Origin: Shimia sagamensis | GTDB lineage: Bacteria > Pseudomonadota > Alphaproteobacteria > Rhodobacterales > Rhodobacteraceae | Direction: 5' to 3' | Assembly: GCF_900182745.1 (NCBI RefSeq) | Contig: NZ_FXTY01000006.1 | Span: forward strand, 62,001-126,000 | DNA length: 64,000 nt | Shown: positions 1 through 6,872 of the stretch, in pieces | Position numbering within the stretch: position 1 is the stretch's first letter | Layout of the letters: each line of letters starts with the position of its first letter | Made by a program: the position numbers and the translations under genes | Notes under the pieces: model-generated | What the model was told of the DNA's origin: nothing | Database searches by the model: none | What the model saw: the letters and a program-made list of their open reading frames with translations, nothing else

Positions 1-151
1 CCGGGCTCACCAGCCACCAGACCTGATCCAGACCAAATCGCTTGAGCGCCTCTTTGGTAATGTGCACATGGCCTGCATGTGGTGGATCAAACGATCCCCC
101 AAGCAGGCCAATTTTCTGGCCGCGCGCGACATATGGCAATCCGTAAGGCAC
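1..151 (-). CDS. nadD: nicotinate-nucleotide adenylyltransferase, N-terminal part (cut by window edge)
   Basis: Only the first ~50 codons are present; the gene runs leftward out of the window. The enzyme adenylylates nicotinate mononucleotide with ATP in NAD biosynthesis. The visible peptide carries the nucleotidyltransferase signature [17 protein letters not shown], with the HxGH-type nucleotide-binding element (HAGH), followed by [14 protein letters not shown]. The start is not certain. I chose a GTG at 151, which gives [17 protein letters not shown], because the reading frame upstream has no in-frame ATG and the family usually has a short lead before the GGSFDP motif. A diverged copy of this 5' region lies at about 1350-1440, within the chimeric remnant annotated there. 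Confidence 0.85.
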   Translation of the reverse strand, partial: MPYGLPYVARGQKIGLLGGSFDPPHAGHVHITKEALKRFGLDQVWWLVSP

Positions 152-206
152 GCAGGCTAAAAAGCTTTGGGCGGGCGGGAAGTCAACATCAAAGCGCCAA
201 AGGCAC

Positions 207-234
207 AAAAAAGGGCGACCGATCTTGGCCGCCC
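207..234 (-). terminator. Rho-independent terminator of the YcnI operon
   Basis: Read leftward, an 8-bp stem (GGGCGGCC/GGTCGCCC, one G-U pair) with a 6-nt loop is followed by six Ts. It lies 24 bases beyond the stop of the YcnI gene and before nadD, so nadD is probably transcribed separately. Confidence 0.75.
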
Positions 235-257
235 ATCTCCAATTTCATATTATGGGT

Positions 258-794
258 TTAGTGCGAGTGCGCGTTGGGTGCAGTCAGCATCAACCCAGGC
301 GCTGGCTTTTTAAGCTCATGTGGATCCTGACCTTTGGCCGGGATTTCCACCCATGGATTTGCCCCTTCAAAACAGGACTGCACCGTTGGGAAGAACAACA
401 TTTCGCCAGCTGGAAGCGACTTATCAAGCTTCGCCATAAAGACAAATTCATCAAAGTGAGGAGCCGCCAATTCACCGGTCCAGACCACCTCTTTGACACC
501 TTCCGTCATGGTCCGCCCATGCAGCTCATAACTGTTTTCATACGCGCCGTTCACTGTCTCCAGCGTCCAGCCTGGCTTGGGCATTGGCTTCACCGACAGC
601 ACGCCTTCTGGGATCTGCACCCGCATGGATTTGGTGGCCGAGCCATCGCAGCCATGGCCGATACGCACCACAGCTTTATAGTAGCTGCCCACCTCGGCTT
701 CTTTGACTTCAAGTGTGGCATGGGCGTTGGCGACAGTTCCGGTTACCGCCGCAAACACGCAGGCGGACACAATGTGAGAGATTTTCATTTTCAT
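258..794 (-). CDS. YcnI / DUF1775 family periplasmic copper-type protein
   Basis: 178-aa exported protein. The signal peptide covers about residues 1-24 (ends TGTVANA), so the mature chain starts with His25 (HATLEV). A free N-terminal histidine is the copper ligand of the mono-histidine brace described for the YcnI family, and its placement here fits that role. The rest matches DUF1775: a beta-rich domain with RIGHGCDGSAT, GWTLE and FPTVQSC segments, and a His-rich tail. The start at 794 follows a good AGGAAAA ribosome site; the reading frame is open further upstream, but that would bury the signal peptide. It is preceded by a small DUF2946-like gene and followed by a strong terminator. A copper handling or delivery role is inferred from the family; no copper ATPase or Cox genes are nearby. 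Confidence 0.8.
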   Translation of the reverse strand: MKMKISHIVSACVFAAVTGTVANAHATLEVKEAEVGSYYKAVVRIGHGCDGSATKSMRVQIPEGVLSVKPMPKPGWTLETVNGAYENSYELHGRTMTEGVKEVVWTGELAAPHFDEFVFMAKLDKSLPAGEMLFFPTVQSCFEGANPWVEIPAKGQDPHELKKPAPGLMLTAPNAHSH

Positions 795-840
795 TTTCCT
801 GATATCTTTGAGATGTGGAGGGGTCCCTCCGTTTGCCTGG

Positions 841-1179
841 TCAGGAAAAAGATGGCGGTGCTCTTGCAAAATAGGCTGTTTCGCCCGCCCTCACAGACCA
901 CGTCTGAGACGGCCAGAGGGCCCGCTCCCGGTAGGAGGAAACAGGGGTCGGCACTGATTGCGTTGGCACGAGCAAAACGGTTGCGGCTACGATACAGCTT
1001 GGGCACTCCAGCCCAGCGTCGCCACCCATTTCGCCGCAGATGTCCCCAGCGCCAAACAGCCCTGTAACGTCAAACACAGGCTCCGCTACCGCGCGGGTGA
1101 CATGGGCGGTTGAAAACGTCGCAAAACTCAGTGCCGCAAACAGCAACACGAAGAGATTTATCAGGACTCTGCTTTTCAA
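841..1179 (-). CDS. small secreted DUF2946-like protein
   Basis: 112-aa protein starting, as far as visible, with TTG at 1179; a GTG about ten codons in is an alternative. Residues about 5-25 form a signal peptide or membrane anchor (INLFVLLFAALSFATFSTA). The mature part has four cysteine-type positions, including ICGEMGG and a CPSC pair, and ends in FARAPPSFS. A CPxC pair and a C-terminal RxPP are typical of the small DUF2946 proteins found near copper genes, so I call it DUF2946-like with moderate trust. It lies 46 bases upstream of the YcnI gene on the same strand and is likely co-transcribed. Function unknown; metal binding would be an inference. Confidence 0.55.
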   Translation of the reverse strand: MKSRVLINLFVLLFAALSFATFSTAHVTRAVAEPVFDVTGLFGAGDICGEMGGDAGLECPSCIVAATVLLVPTQSVPTPVSSYRERALWPSQTWSVRAGETAYFARAPPSFS

Positions 1180-1293
1180 CGCCTGCGGTCTTTCAGCTAT
1201 TCAAGGACAACTTTTGGCTTTGTCACCTGTGGGTAACCGCTGCGACATGACCTAGCTCAAGCCACCGCAAGAAAACACCTTTAAATTGTGCCA

Positions 1294-1413
1294 TCAGGCC
1301 TCAAACTGCAGATACTCTTCCAAAAGCATCTCCCAGCTTTCCTGTGGATCAAACGATCCCCCAAGCAAGTCAATTTTCTGTCCACGCGCGACATATGGCA
1401 TTCCGTAAAGCAT
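1294..1413 (-). pseudogene. chimeric remnant: nadD 5' end joined to the 3' end of the 2012-2569 gene
   Basis: Read leftward from an ATG at 1413 this 39-codon frame gives [23 protein letters not shown], then ESWEMLLEEYLQFEA and a stop. The first part copies the N-terminus of NadD ([23 protein letters not shown] at 1-151). The second copies the last residues of the secreted protein at 2012-2569 (DDFDPAESWEMLLEEYLQCE). The switch occurs at the shared FDP codons. At DNA level both halves are clearly similar to their parents, and nadD-like sequence continues to about 1440 with a one-base frame change. This is the junction expected from a tandem duplication with ends inside the two parents. A translated micropeptide is possible but unlikely. 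Together with 1180-1557 it fills an otherwise gene-free stretch. Confidence 0.8.
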
Positions 1414-1557
1414 GGAGTTTTAGTGGACTGTTGCGGCGGGAAGACCAAACTCAGGCGGATGACGACGCCGCCGCTCTCCCGAAAGCTGCAATCAGCTCTT
1501 GCACGCATAGCGATAAACAAAATACACAATCTCTCGGAAAATTACGAAAGTCGAATA

Positions 1558-1956
1558 ATGAAAAAGCTTATTGTAGCAGCAACGGCACTGTGCCTATGTA
1601 CCGCACTCCCCGCCGCAGCCGCCGACAAATATGTCAGTTATCGTATCAAGAAAAAAACCCCTACCGTGGAAGGCACTTTGTTGGTCGACGGTTTTTCAAT
1701 TGGTGAAATTCAGACGTTTGTCCGAAAAAACTGTGCCGGAAAAGTTGGGGACGTTGCTCTAGTCGGAAAACCACGCAAAAAACGCGGGAACCTGCTCCAG
1801 AAATTCAAAACAACATGCAGTGGAGGACCGGCGCAGCGATATGCTGGCGCCAAAAGTGTCACTTTGGAACACGAGTTGATGCCGGATGGTCGCGTACTGA
1901 CCGAAATGCTCTATGGCCTTAACGGCGACGTTCAGTTTCTTCAAGAATACAACTAA
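1558..1956 (+). CDS. small secreted protein of unknown function
   Basis: 132-aa protein with a clear signal peptide at residues 1-22 (MKKLIVAATALCLCTALPAAAA). The mature part is basic and contains YRIKKK, KPRKKRGN and two cysteines (RKNCAGKV, KTTCSGGP) that could form a disulfide. I recognise no family. The frame is open far upstream, but the ATG at 1558 is chosen because it begins a canonical signal peptide. The upstream bases (about 1500-1557) are A+T-rich and could hold a promoter. It sits between the chimeric remnant and the convergent gene at 2012-2569, that is, in one of the two cargo segments of the inferred duplication, and looks somewhat richer in A+T than its neighbours. Confidence 0.7.
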   Translation: MKKLIVAATALCLCTALPAAAADKYVSYRIKKKTPTVEGTLLVDGFSIGEIQTFVRKNCAGKVGDVALVGKPRKKRGNLLQKFKTTCSGGPAQRYAGAKSVTLEHELMPDGRVLTEMLYGLNGDVQFLQEYN

Positions 1957-1964
1957 CTCTAAGC

Positions 1965-2001
1965 CGACAGGTGGCAAATCGTTTTCGACTAGCCGCCTGT
2001 C
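1965..2001. terminator. inverted repeat between convergent genes
   Basis: A 10-bp stem, GACAGGTGGC with GCCGCCTGTC (one G-U pair), encloses a 16-nt loop between the stops of two convergent genes (1956 and 2012). No long T-run follows on either strand, so this is a weak or non-classical terminator. Confidence 0.45.
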
Positions 2002-2011
2002 TCAGACCGCC

Positions 2012-2569
2012 TCACTCACACTGCAGATACTCTTCCAACAACATCTCCCAACTCTCCGCTGGGTCAAAGTCATCCAACAGCCCGTCGCCCTCGCGTCCGG
2101 TAAACGCCGTCATCCCATGTTGCACCATGTAGCGTGGCGAATGCGTGGGCGGCCCAAAGTCCGCCATCTGCGCACACAATGCGGAATGCTTGGGGCTGCC
2201 GCTATCGCCAAACCGCGCCACAGCCTCCTGCATGCGCGGGCCAAACGCCTCGCCAGTGGCATGTTGAATTTCCAGCATCATCACCTGACCGGCCTGATGT
2301 GCGGTGGTGTCTTCCACCCGCAGCGTGTCAAACGCCGTGCGCAGTTGCATGGTCACTACCATCTCAAACGCGCGGTCATCCTGATCATCTTTAAAACAGC
2401 GGATCACCCCTCCCGCCAAATCGGCAGGCGAATAGGCGTTGGACAACTCACTGAGCGCCACACAGCCCACCTCATGGGTGCTCTCCAGATTGCCATCCGC
2501 CTCATAATTGGTCACCTGCGCCACCCCCTGAGTGGCCCACAACATTCCCACAACCGCCAACCACCGCAT
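2012..2569 (-). CDS. secreted protein of unknown function
   Basis: 185-aa exported protein. The start at 2569 follows AGGAAAGTGAC, and residues 1-17 form a signal peptide (MRWLAVVGMLWATQGVA). The mature part has three spaced cysteines (EVGCVALSE, VIRCFKDD, SALCAQMA) and a cysteine near the C-terminal end (EYLQCE). The segment GCVALSELSNAYSPADLAGGVIRCFKDDQDDRAFE suggests a helical secreted domain, but I cannot name the family. The acidic 3' end (FDPAESWEMLLEEYLQ) is also present in the chimeric remnant at 1294-1413. It is divergent from ettA, sharing a ~97-base intergenic region. Confidence 0.7.
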   Translation of the reverse strand: MRWLAVVGMLWATQGVAQVTNYEADGNLESTHEVGCVALSELSNAYSPADLAGGVIRCFKDDQDDRAFEMVVTMQLRTAFDTLRVEDTTAHQAGQVMMLEIQHATGEAFGPRMQEAVARFGDSGSPKHSALCAQMADFGPPTHSPRYMVQHGMTAFTGREGDGLLDDFDPAESWEMLLEEYLQCE

Positions 2570-2665
2570 GTCACTTTCCTTCTTCAAAACCGCGCGGATC
2601 ATTGCCCTTTTGCCCACGCTTGGCTAGACCCGCTGAAACAACATTTTTCTTCGGAGTCGACTCCC

Positions 2666-4321
2666 ATGGCAGCTTATCAGTACGTCTACCACATGCAGGG
2701 TGTGTCCAAGACCTACCCCGGCGGCAAGAAATGCTTTGAAAACATCCACCTGTCCTTCCTTCCAGGCGTGAAAATTGGTGTGGTTGGTGTCAACGGCGCC
2801 GGTAAATCGACCCTGATGAAGATCATGGCCGGTCTGGACAAAGACTTCACCGGTGAAGCCTGGTCCGCCGAAGGCGCCCGCGTTGGCTACCTGCCACAGG
2901 AGCCAAAGCTCGACGAAAGCCTGTCCGTGCGCGAAAACGTAATGCTGGGCGTTGCCGCGAAAAAGGCCATTCTGGACCGCTACAACGAACTTGCCATGAA
3001 CTACAGCGACGAAACCGCTGAGGAAATGGCCGCACTTCAAGACGACATCGACGCCCAAAACCTCTGGGATCTCGACAGCCAGGTCGACATCTCCATGGAG
3101 GCCCTGCGCTGCCCCCCTGATGACGCCCGCATTCAAGACCTCTCCGGTGGGGAAGCCCGCCGCGTGGCGCTCTGCAAACTGCTGCTCGAAGCGCCCGAAA
3201 TGCTGCTGCTGGATGAGCCGACCAACCACCTGGACGCGGAAACCATCGCCTGGCTGCAGCAGCACCTGATCGACTACAAAGGCACCATCCTCTGCGTCAC
3301 CCACGACCGTTACTTCCTGGATGACATCACCAGTTGGATCCTCGAGCTCGACCGCGGCAAAGGCATTCCTTACGAAGGCAACTACTCCGCATGGCTGGAG
3401 CAGAAAGCCAAACGTCTGGAGCAGGAAGCCCGCGAGGACAAATCCAAGCAGCAAACCTTGCAGCGCGAACTTGACTGGATGCGTCAGGGTCAAAAAGCCC
3501 GTCAGGCCAAATCCAAAGCCCGTATCAGCGCCTATAACGAGATGGCCAACCAGTCTGAGCGTGAGAAAGTTGGCCGCGCCCAGATCGTCATTCCAAACGG
3601 GCCTCGTCTGGGCTCCAAGGTCATCGAGGTCAACGGGCTCTCAAAGCACTATGGCGACAAGCAGCTGATCGAAAACCTCGAATTCTCCCTGCCCCCGGGC
3701 GGCATTGTTGGCGTGATCGGCCCCAACGGCGCCGGTAAATCCACGCTCTTCAAAATGCTCACCGGTCAGGAACAGCCGGACGAAGGCACCGTGGAATACG
3801 GCGACACCGTGAAGCTCTCCTACGTCGACCAGTCCCGCGATGACCTAAACGACAAAGACACCGTCTGGGAAGCCATCTCCGGCGGCGCGGAAATCATCGA
3901 ACTGGGTGACGCCCAGGTCAACTCCCGCGCCTATTGCTCGTCGTTCAACTTCAAAGGTGGCGATCAACAGAAACCGCTGAACCTGCTGTCCGGTGGGGAA
4001 CGCAACCGCGTGCACATGGCGCGTCTGCTCAAAGAAGGCGGCAACGTGCTTCTGCTCGACGAACCGACCAACGATCTGGACGTGGAAACCCTCCGCGCGC
4101 TCGAAGACGCCCTGGTGGATTTTGCAGGCTGCGCCGTGGTCATCTCCCACGACCGCTTCTTCCTCGACCGCATCTGTACCCACATGCTGGCCTTTGAAGG
4201 CGACGCCCATGTGGAATGGTTTGAAGGCAACTTTGAGGACTACGAGGAAGACAAGAAACGGCGTCTTGGGGCGGATGCTCTGGAGCCGAAACGCTTGAAG
4301 CATAAGAAATTTTCACGGTAA
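2666..4321 (+). CDS. ettA: energy-dependent translational throttle protein EttA (ABC-F)
   Basis: 551-aa soluble ABC-F ATPase with two nucleotide-binding domains and no membrane segments. It binds the ribosomal E site and gates the first elongation step according to ADP/ATP. Domain 1 has Walker A GVNGAGKST (about 41-49), LSGGEARR (about 158) and LLLDEPTNHLD (about 180-190). Domain 2 has GPNGAGKST (about 351), LSGGERNR (about 441) and LLLDEPTNDLD (about 462-472). Between them is the helical linker ending QKARQAKSKARISAY, the P-site tRNA interaction motif typical of EttA. Length matches the family (~555 aa). The ATG at 2666 is preceded by GGAG; the frame is open upstream, but the family begins MAAYQYVYHM. 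Monocistronic, followed by two hairpins. Confidence 0.97.
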   Translation: MAAYQYVYHMQGVSKTYPGGKKCFENIHLSFLPGVKIGVVGVNGAGKSTLMKIMAGLDKDFTGEAWSAEGARVGYLPQEPKLDESLSVRENVMLGVAAKKAILDRYNELAMNYSDETAEEMAALQDDIDAQNLWDLDSQVDISMEALRCPPDDARIQDLSGGEARRVALCKLLLEAPEMLLLDEPTNHLDAETIAWLQQHLIDYKGTILCVTHDRYFLDDITSWILELDRGKGIPYEGNYSAWLEQKAKRLEQEAREDKSKQQTLQRELDWMRQGQKARQAKSKARISAYNEMANQSEREKVGRAQIVIPNGPRLGSKVIEVNGLSKHYGDKQLIENLEFSLPPGGIVGVIGPNGAGKSTLFKMLTGQEQPDEGTVEYGDTVKLSYVDQSRDDLNDKDTVWEAISGGAEIIELGDAQVNSRAYCSSFNFKGGDQQKPLNLLSGGERNRVHMARLLKEGGNVLLLDEPTNDLDVETLRALEDALVDFAGCAVVISHDRFFLDRICTHMLAFEGDAHVEWFEGNFEDYEEDKKRRLGADALEPKRLKHKKFSR

Positions 4322-4346
4322 GTGTTTGACCCCGTCAAACACTTAC
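4318..4346 (+). terminator. perfect 13-bp hairpin overlapping the ettA stop codon
   Basis: GTAAGTGTTTGAC, a CCC loop, then GTCAAACACTTAC form a perfect 13-bp inverted repeat. The TAA stop of ettA lies inside the left arm. No T-run follows, so it is more likely an RNA-stability or attenuation element than a simple terminator; a classical terminator follows at 4436. Confidence 0.55.
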
Positions 4347-4435
4347 AGCGCGTGGCAGGGTTTTGGCGCAGCCAATAACCCGTACGCGCCCCGGTGAGAC
4401 GGCACCCAAACGCTGAGTGACCAAAAACAAAAAAC

Positions 4436-4464
4436 ACCCGCGCTCCGGCGCGGGTTTTCTCTTT
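4436..4464 (+). terminator. Rho-independent terminator after ettA
   Basis: ACCCGCGC, TCCG, GCGCGGGT form a strong 8-bp stem followed by a T-rich tract; an A-rich tract before the stem could make it work in both directions. It separates ettA from the A+T-rich gene at 4579. Confidence 0.75.
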
Positions 4465-4578
4465 TCACCACCTCAATTGATCCCCCGAAAAGCCCGCAAA
4501 GCGGACTTACGCGTCCGACCCGTCCAAAAAAGGGCGGGCGACGGACGCGTTTCCTCTTTCAAGAACACTGCACTTGGA

Positions 4579-5394
4579 ATGAAAACTGCGGGGCAAACCA
4601 CACAAAAAGTGCCCTTGTATTTCAAACAACTTCGCCCGACAAAAAGTGAACCAACGCAAAATCGTATTGAACCACCCGTGCATCTGAGCAATCTTAAATT
4701 GATCGATCTAGGGAGTAAAACCATCGTGTTACCCGCCTCTTACGACGTCAAGTTGCGCAAACTGGAGAAAACGATCCAGCAAGCCAAAAGAGATTTTGAA
4801 AAAGAACAGGACATTGATTCACTGGCGAGCGATATAACCGACGCATTAATATCATTACATCTACTCCTAGACAGAGCACAGAACCAAATCTGGGCGAAAT
4901 ACAATTCAAAAAAAGAAGGCAGGGGCAAACCCAATATATATTTTCCAGTTACGTCGAACAAAGAACGTTTCACCGAACGCCTGCAGAAGGACCAGTTACA
5001 TGAGCTGCAGAATAAGAACCCCCGCATTTTTGAGCTGATTGAAAATACTCAACCATTCGAACAAGATAGCAATTGGTTGGAGAAACTGCATGAAATTTCA
5101 TCAAATCGTCACGAGCGGGACGCAACGATCCAAAATCGTCAAGCAGTAACCGGATTTGGCTTAGGTAGAGGCCAAGATCTTTACATCCGCCATATGAGCA
5201 TCACAAACGGAAATGTGTTCTTTGACGGCCTCGCCACCAATCAGCAAACTGGACAAACGGAACCTCTCAAATTTACTCCCACCGTCGAAAACCGTTTGTT
5301 GCTGGAAGACCTATCAACCGACCCAATAGAATTTGCAAAGCTCGCGCATTCACGTTCAAAAACTCTTCTAACACAAATTTTCAACGCGCTTTAG
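4579..5394 (+). CDS. unknown protein in an A+T-rich accessory segment
   Basis: 271-aa soluble protein with no signal peptide or membrane span. The frame is open back to 4417, but that part crosses the terminator, so I start at ATG 4579. The N-terminal third is basic; a helical middle (about residues 60-110) has LRKLEKTIQQAKRDFEKEQD and DALISLHLLLDRAQNQIWAKYN. It is followed by YFPVTSNKERF, FELIENTQPFEQDSNWLEKLHEISSNRHERD. The order FP...QPF...W..L..IS-N-x-H resembles a loose pattern I associate with uncharacterised accessory proteins that carry L..N.DKHR; this is pattern recognition only. Base composition and codon use are visibly more A+T-rich than in flanking genes, which with the neighbouring REP-associated transposase suggests horizontal acquisition. 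Function unknown. Confidence 0.65.
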   Translation: MKTAGQTTQKVPLYFKQLRPTKSEPTQNRIEPPVHLSNLKLIDLGSKTIVLPASYDVKLRKLEKTIQQAKRDFEKEQDIDSLASDITDALISLHLLLDRAQNQIWAKYNSKKEGRGKPNIYFPVTSNKERFTERLQKDQLHELQNKNPRIFELIENTQPFEQDSNWLEKLHEISSNRHERDATIQNRQAVTGFGLGRGQDLYIRHMSITNGNVFFDGLATNQQTGQTEPLKFTPTVENRLLLEDLSTDPIEFAKLAHSRSKTLLTQIFNAL

Positions 5395-5422
5395 CTCAAA
5401 ACCACGAACTTACCCTGCCCTC

Positions 5423-5447
5423 GTAGGGTGCGCATTCACTGCGCACC
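5423..5447 (+). repeat. REP-type hairpin, copy 1
   Basis: 25-base unit: a GTAG foot, then a perfect 8-bp hairpin GGTGCGCA / TGCGCACC with a 5-nt loop (TTCAC). GTAG next to a hairpin is the layout recognised by REP-associated tyrosine transposases. It is 23/25 identical to the inverted copy at 5473-5497. Confidence 0.8.
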
Positions 5448-5472
5448 ACTTCGCCCAACCACACATGGCAAC

Positions 5473-5497
5473 GGTGCGCAATAAATGCGCACCCTAC
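5473..5497 (-). repeat. REP-type hairpin, copy 2 (inverted), overlapping the RAYT stop
   Basis: Inverted copy of the 5423-5447 element, 25 bases apart: GTAG foot plus the same 8-bp GGTGCGCA / TGCGCACC stem with loop TTTAT. The TAG of its GTAG foot is the stop codon of the transposase gene read leftward. Two inverted REPs in this spacing form a BIME-like unit. Confidence 0.8.
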
Positions 5498-5973
5498 ACC
5501 CATCGCCCACATGCAATGTCTCGATGCACCGACGAATACGGCCACTCCTCGGCGCGCTGAACACACCCATGTTTGACCGGGTTCATATGACAATACGTGA
5601 TCGCTGCTTTATAGCTCTCCGCATCACGAATATGATGCTCCCAAAAGCGCCGCTGCCACACCGCCCGCTCCCGTCGAGCCACATGGCTGCTCCGCTGAAC
5701 GCCCTTCGGTACGGATCGCGAAAACCGCGCCTTGATGATCTGCCATCGCCTTGCATAATCGCTATCGCCCCGAGGCAAAGTCCAAACCGCATGCATATGG
5801 TCGGGCATCACGACCCACGCATCAATATAAAACCGGCGCTCTGCATGTGTTTTGAAGACTGCCTCTCGGAGAGCATCAATGCGCTGCACTAACAAATCCC
5901 CGCCACGCGCAGCAAGATTGACGGTAAAAAACACCGTCGCGCCGGGCACCTTGGGGCGAATATAGTGGGACAT
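5494..5973 (-). CDS. REP-associated tyrosine transposase (RAYT, Y1_Tnp family)
   Basis: 159-aa single-domain Y1 (HuH) transposase, the usual RAYT length. It has the metal-binding HMH at residues 59-61 (VVMPDHMHAVW), the WQRRFWEHHIRD block (about 106-117) and the YCHMNPVKHG block (127-136) that carries the likely catalytic tyrosine Tyr127. Family members act on single-stranded REP hairpins with a GTAG foot and are thought to spread them; they are usually domesticated single-copy genes. Two matching REP hairpins lie at the 3' end and one of them contributes the stop codon. The frame is intact. The ATG at 5973 begins MSHYIRPKVPGATVFFTVNL, a typical RAYT start. Confidence 0.9.
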   Translation of the reverse strand: MSHYIRPKVPGATVFFTVNLAARGGDLLVQRIDALREAVFKTHAERRFYIDAWVVMPDHMHAVWTLPRGDSDYARRWQIIKARFSRSVPKGVQRSSHVARRERAVWQRRFWEHHIRDAESYKAAITYCHMNPVKHGCVQRAEEWPYSSVHRDIACGRWV

Positions 5974-6114
5974 GTCTCCAGCCTACCAAATTCCAGTTAA
6001 CGGCTGATTAACCAACACCAAACATCACACCCCCGCCATCCCGCTGTAACACCTCTTAAACCCACCACGCCACGCCCCCATCCTCAGTGCACCACCACTC
6101 ACGAGGATCACCCC

Positions 6115-6501
6115 ATGCGCCACCTGCTCCCAGCCCTCATCGCCGCGCTCCTCATGGGTGCACTCATCGCGCTAGACGTCGCCCGCCCCCTCGGCGCGCA
6201 CCCATGGTGGAGCCAAAAGACCCTCCTGATCGGCGCGCCCCTCGGCCTGATCCTCGCCACCCTCACAAGCCTCAAACTGCGCCCGATCCCGCTGACCATC
6301 ACCTTTGCCATCACCATCGCACTGGCCTTCGCCACCGCCAAACACGGTCAAGCCCAATTCGCTGCCTCATATGCCGAGGATCAACTGGCCGGAAAGCTCT
6401 GGTACTTCGGCTGGATCGCAACCGGTGCCACCCTCGCCGCAACCCTCACGGCCACGCTCACAGCCCTCATCCAAACCCTGTGCCCCAACAAACCCAGATA
6501 A
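6115..6501 (+). CDS. small integral membrane protein, unknown function
   Basis: 128-aa protein with about four hydrophobic segments: residues 3-20, 37-52, 58-74 and 97-120. It has no recognisable family motif. A GAGGAT ribosome site lies 6-11 bases before the ATG. The upstream gap (5974-6114) shows no gene. The next gene on the same strand is another small membrane protein about 100 bases downstream. Codon use matches the chromosomal background, so it looks native. Confidence 0.6.
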   Translation: MRHLLPALIAALLMGALIALDVARPLGAHPWWSQKTLLIGAPLGLILATLTSLKLRPIPLTITFAITIALAFATAKHGQAQFAASYAEDQLAGKLWYFGWIATGATLAATLTATLTALIQTLCPNKPR

Positions 6502-6597
6502 GTTTTAGCCACCACCCACAGCAAAGCCCTTTCCATGCCACATTTGCGCCCCATTTGACCTTAGTAATGGTTAATGAGATCAACCGGAGACGCAGAC

Positions 6598-6813
6598 ATG
6601 GCCCTTATCCTCATCTTTGCTGGCAGCATCGCAGGCATCCTGCTTGGTGGCATTCAGATGATGTTTCAGGACGCCTCGGTCTGGACCGCCCTCACCACCT
6701 ACCTGAGCTTCTCCCTCGGCTTCCCGCTTAGCGCCGGCCTCATCGCCCTGGCGCTCACCGCGCTGCGCAGCCGCTTTGCGGAGCAGGACGAATTTGGCCT
6801 CTACAACGTCTGA
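6598..6813 (+). CDS. small membrane protein, unknown function
   Basis: 71-aa protein with two hydrophobic segments (about residues 2-20 and 33-57) and a short charged C-terminus (RSRFAEQDEFGLYNV). The ATG at 6598 is preceded by CCGGAGA with good spacing; an ATG in the same frame at 6574 would lack a ribosome site. No family recognised. It may be co-transcribed with the membrane protein at 6115. Confidence 0.6.
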   Translation: MALILIFAGSIAGILLGGIQMMFQDASVWTALTTYLSFSLGFPLSAGLIALALTALRSRFAEQDEFGLYNV

Positions 6814-6872
6814 CCCTTCACAGTTTTCAAATCTACTGGGAAGTCACAGCCCGCTGTGACGGGGCAGCGCCC

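Noticed and set aside
225-1067. Long rightward ORF (280 codons) opposite the YcnI gene
   Set aside because: It is the antisense frame of the YcnI and DUF2946-like genes; its translation has low-complexity His/Arg/Trp-rich sequence, while the leftward frames have signal peptides, family motifs and ribosome sites.
2624-3493. 289-codon leftward ORF inside ettA
   Set aside because: Shadow of the first ABC domain of ettA on the opposite strand; no ribosome site and no protein-family character.
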